6,956 nt of DNA from contig JAJAYU010000157.1 in the NCBI GenBank assembly GCA_026786125.1, positions 1-6,956 of the forward strand, read 5' to 3'. The stretch comes from Chamaesiphon sp. (GTDB lineage: Bacteria > Cyanobacteriota > Cyanobacteriia > Cyanobacteriales > Chamaesiphonaceae). The notes under the pieces are model-generated. The model had not been told where the DNA came from. It did no database searches and worked only from the letters and a program-made list of their open reading frames with translations. How positions within the stretch are numbered: the first letter of the stretch is position 1; every line of letters starts with the position of its first letter. A program made the position numbers and the translations under genes. This document shows, piece by piece, positions 3,866-6,956 of the stretch.

Positions 3866-6565
3866 ATGTCAAAACCAGCACTAGATCATTCCCTCCTGTA
3901 TTTAATGTTGCGGGCACAGCAGCTTGCCAAAAGAGAGTCCAACGAGGGCGGCTACGCGATGATGCTAGTATCGATCGTGACCGTGATGATGTTCAGTCTA
4001 CTGGCTGCCTATCTGACGATTACTAATCTGAGTAGATCTGCGACAAATGCTTATACAGAAAGTAATAGTACCTTCTATGCCGCAGAGTCAGGACTCAACC
4101 AAAGATCGAATGCTGTTCGCCAAAAGTTTGTGGGATATGCGACTCCCAGTGGTACTAGCCCTGGAACCTTAGCTGGTGAAATTGCTGGGCCAGAAAACAT
4201 GGCTGCTTGTGTCGATACCGATCTGACGAATGATGGCAGTGGTGACTTTGCTTGTCAAAAATTAGTGCTCAACTATCGCCAATCAACTGGCACTACAGTT
4301 AGTAGCAACTCACCTGGATCACAAACTGCTACTGATTACAATAATCTTATTACCTACAACGCCTATACATTTACGAGCGATCGAACTACATACACCGATC
4401 CTGTCCGCAAAATTCCCCAAGTCCAGACAATTCCCCCTGGACAAGTCTATGCGGGATTAAACGCTCAAGAATATAAGTACACTGTCTACAGCATGGCGAC
4501 GAGCAAGCTAGAAGGTAATCTTGATGCTAGAGCGACAACAGTGCTGGAGATGACTTTCAAGAATCGGAATATTCCCTTATTTCAGTTTGCGGCTTTTTAT
4601 AACGGGGATCTGGAAATGAATTCCACATCTCAAATGGACATCAATGGGCGAGTCCATACTAATAGAAATTTGTATATTCAACCTACGCCGTATGACGTGG
4701 CTACGGAAAATACGCGACTGCTCGGTCAAGTAACTGCTGCAAATAGTATTTATAATCGGGTTGATGCAAGTACGGTAAACAGATATGGGATCACAAAAGT
4801 TCTCTTGACTGGCGATCCAAATAATCCCAACGCTACAACCAATACCTACGGTCAATTTCCCGTTTATGTTGCCAGCCGAGAAACTCCGCTGGATCCAGGC
4901 GAAATAGCTGGGTTCCAAGGCAAAGTACTCGATGGATTAGCTGGTGCAACGACGCTCAATATTCCCGAACCTAGCTTTCTGCGGAAGCAAAATGCTGCTG
5001 GTGAGATCGGTGAGTACTATGGCAAAGCTGATTTGCGGTTAGAAATGTTCCCCAAACGCGCTGTAGGGAATGTCCCATTCAACTTTACGACGATTAGAAG
5101 TGGTGGAACTGGTGATGTTTGTGACACAACATATAATATTTCAGTGGGGCGGCAGGGTACAATCAATTGCAAACGGCTGAATGAAGGTCAACGGCGAAGT
5201 CTACAGCAGCCAGTAATGGCTAAAGTAGTGACAACTGATGAACGGAATCGCCTCTGTCCGACGCTCACAAAGATTCATAATTCAAGCAATGATGGTGAAC
5301 GTAAAGTACTCCGTGCCCTACAAGTAGGGATCGCTGCTCAAAACAATCCCGTCTCAATGGCTCAACTCGCCTTACCCCTGTCAAGCACAGAGAATACGAG
5401 TATCTTTGCAATCGCTAATAGTCTCAAAGGCTTAGATAAAAAGAAATCACCCATCGAACTTGCTGCTGCTGAAGGTGCTTGCTTCTTACCTGCACCCATC
5501 CTGACTTTAGCGGGTAGTGGGAGTGGCACGAATCCTAATTTTAGCTGGGAATCAAACTATTTTGATCGCCGTGAAGAGCGGTGGATTGGGATGTTGCAAA
5601 CGAATATTGGCAGCCTGACAGTCTGGAATCGGGATGGCTTGTATGTCAGTAGAGACGAGAATATCACCACAAATGATAATCCCACTACTGCTCAAACTAC
5701 AGCTGCCTTTAATGGTGGCAATAATGCCTCTGCCTACGACACCGATGGTGTGTTATTTGTCCGTGCAGCGGCAAAAGCAACTGCGCCAATCGGTAGTTTT
5801 CAAAAACTCGGACTAGGCTCCGCAGACACTACCGAAGGTGGTTTAGTATTTCATGCGACTGTTATTGATGACTTAGATGATAATGGTACGGCGGATATCA
5901 CCGTTGATCCGTTGGATCAGTTACGTGAATATACTGATGGGAAAAAAAAGAGTTCTTATGGCTTCGCCTTTAGCGATGGTAAAGATTTACCTGGGCCGAT
6001 CACGATTGTGACAGATCGCGCATTGTATGTTCAAGGTGACTACAATATTTTTGCTGCAAATGCTGCCAAACAACCCGCATCTCTAATCGGTGACACCATT
6101 ACGGTGTTATCAAATAGCTGTAAGGATACTACTACTAAAATGATTAATTGCGGAGTGACAACTGCAACACAAACTGCAACAGGGACCACTGTAAATACCG
6201 CTTTTCTCTCCTACACAGATCCAAGTGACGGGAATATTGGTAGTAGCGGTTTTGCCAGCAGCCCTAAAGTCAAGAAATATAGTGGTGGGTTAAACAACTA
6301 TATGCGGATGGTTGAAAATTGGGGTGGCGTTAAGTTTAACTACACTGGTTCATTCGTAAGTCTGGGAACGCCGCAAGAGTATAGTGGTGCTTATAGATCT
6401 GGTAGTGGTACGAATAATGCATTTGTCAGTGGTGGTAGTTATTACAACGTGCCAATTCGTAATTTTAACTACGAGACGGACTTTAACGCTTTTGATAAGT
6501 TACCACCTCTGACTCCCAAGGTGATTTATCTTCAACAAGAGACGTTTAAGCGATCGTACAAATAG
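3866..6565 (+). CDS. hpsA: HpsA-like hormogonium polysaccharide biosynthesis protein
   Basis: This 899-residue protein matches the HpsA family by memory of its signatures. They are IPLFQFAAFYNGDLE (236-250) with DINGRVHTNRNLYI (258-271), GGLVFHATV (658-666), YGFAFSDGKDLPGPITI (698-714), YVQGDYN (721-727) and a tail LPPLTPKVIYLQQETF. In Nostoc punctiforme, hps genes serve secretion of the polysaccharide used in gliding motility. The N-terminus is prepilin-like: a charged leader ending in GG (28-29), a hydrophobic helix (about 30-52), then FYAAESGLN (70-78) as in PilX-type minor pilins; the Glu expected at mature position 5 is absent. Seven or more cysteines are scattered after residue 115. DLDDNGTADITVD (669-681) could bind calcium. 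ATG 3866 lacks a Shine-Dalgarno sequence. No other hps gene is in the window. Confidence 0.82.
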   Translation: MSKPALDHSLLYLMLRAQQLAKRESNEGGYAMMLVSIVTVMMFSLLAAYLTITNLSRSATNAYTESNSTFYAAESGLNQRSNAVRQKFVGYATPSGTSPGTLAGEIAGPENMAACVDTDLTNDGSGDFACQKLVLNYRQSTGTTVSSNSPGSQTATDYNNLITYNAYTFTSDRTTYTDPVRKIPQVQTIPPGQVYAGLNAQEYKYTVYSMATSKLEGNLDARATTVLEMTFKNRNIPLFQFAAFYNGDLEMNSTSQMDINGRVHTNRNLYIQPTPYDVATENTRLLGQVTAANSIYNRVDASTVNRYGITKVLLTGDPNNPNATTNTYGQFPVYVASRETPLDPGEIAGFQGKVLDGLAGATTLNIPEPSFLRKQNAAGEIGEYYGKADLRLEMFPKRAVGNVPFNFTTIRSGGTGDVCDTTYNISVGRQGTINCKRLNEGQRRSLQQPVMAKVVTTDERNRLCPTLTKIHNSSNDGERKVLRALQVGIAAQNNPVSMAQLALPLSSTENTSIFAIANSLKGLDKKKSPIELAAAEGACFLPAPILTLAGSGSGTNPNFSWESNYFDRREERWIGMLQTNIGSLTVWNRDGLYVSRDENITTNDNPTTAQTTAAFNGGNNASAYDTDGVLFVRAAAKATAPIGSFQKLGLGSADTTEGGLVFHATVIDDLDDNGTADITVDPLDQLREYTDGKKKSSYGFAFSDGKDLPGPITIVTDRALYVQGDYNIFAANAAKQPASLIGDTITVLSNSCKDTTTKMINCGVTTATQTATGTTVNTAFLSYTDPSDGNIGSSGFASSPKVKKYSGGLNNYMRMVENWGGVKFNYTGSFVSLGTPQEYSGAYRSGSGTNNAFVSGGSYYNVPIRNFNYETDFNAFDKLPPLTPKVIYLQQETFKRSYK

Positions 6566-6587
6566 GTTCCAACCAGCAAAAGCGATT

Positions 6588-6593
6588 TACAAT
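6588..6593 (+). promoter_or_regulatory. Weak -10 candidate for gltX
   Basis: TACAAT lies 29 bp upstream of the gltX start, within the 57-bp gap after the HpsA-like gene. There is no convincing -35 box at the right distance, so gltX may equally be transcribed from upstream. Confidence 0.25.
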
Positions 6594-6616
6594 CAAGATG
6601 CACCCACCAAAACTAA

Positions 6617-6956
<340 letters not shown>

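Noticed and set aside
4577..4918. 113-codon minus-strand frame
   Set aside because: Antisense to the HpsA-like gene, with no start signal or family match.
5634..5816. 60-codon plus-strand frame
   Set aside because: Out-of-frame shadow within the HpsA-like gene.

Overview
The window looks like cyanobacterial chromosome. It carries psbK, which encodes a photosystem II subunit, a DUF1830 gene of cyanobacterial type, a large HpsA-like protein known from filamentous cyanobacteria, and a cyanobacterial-style gltX start. The hexamer CGATCG, core of the cyanobacterial HIP1 repeat, occurs about 13 times. I cannot name the genus; an HpsA homologue suggests a filamentous or otherwise pilus- and polysaccharide-forming lineage.

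Left part (1-1020): two small zinc-ribbon genes lie on the minus strand. The first is cut by the window edge and the second is complete with 58 residues; they share the core NCxxCGxxxVRRTHR and look like tandem paralogues. Divergent from them is a DUF393/DCC thiol-disulfide oxidoreductase-like gene (619-1020, plus). Its stop codon abuts a 114-bp palindromic MITE-like element (1021-1134), and two further hairpins (1161-1200) fill the gap to the next, convergent gene.

Middle (1208-2767, minus): a 519-residue radical SAM protein with a B12-binding-like N-terminal half. The position that should hold the third cysteine of the CxxxCxxC iron-sulfur motif is phenylalanine. A heptanucleotide repeat array sits a few bases upstream of its start codon. 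A 366-bp intergenic region separates it from the divergent DUF1830 gene (3134-3454).

Right part: psbK (3552-3689) has a good -10 box, a Shine-Dalgarno sequence and a textbook rho-independent terminator, so it appears to be its own transcription unit. It is followed by an 899-residue HpsA-like protein with a PilX/pilin-like N-terminus (3866-6565) and the 5' part of gltX from a GTG start (6623 to the window end).

The genes do not form one pathway. Two or three concern the photosynthetic apparatus (psbK directly; the radical SAM protein and DUF1830 only by family distribution), one concerns surface polysaccharide or pilus biology, and gltX is housekeeping. The items most worth checking are the missing cluster cysteine, the palindromic insertion exactly at a stop codon, and the heptamer array at a translation start. 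I found no convincing new multi-gene system.
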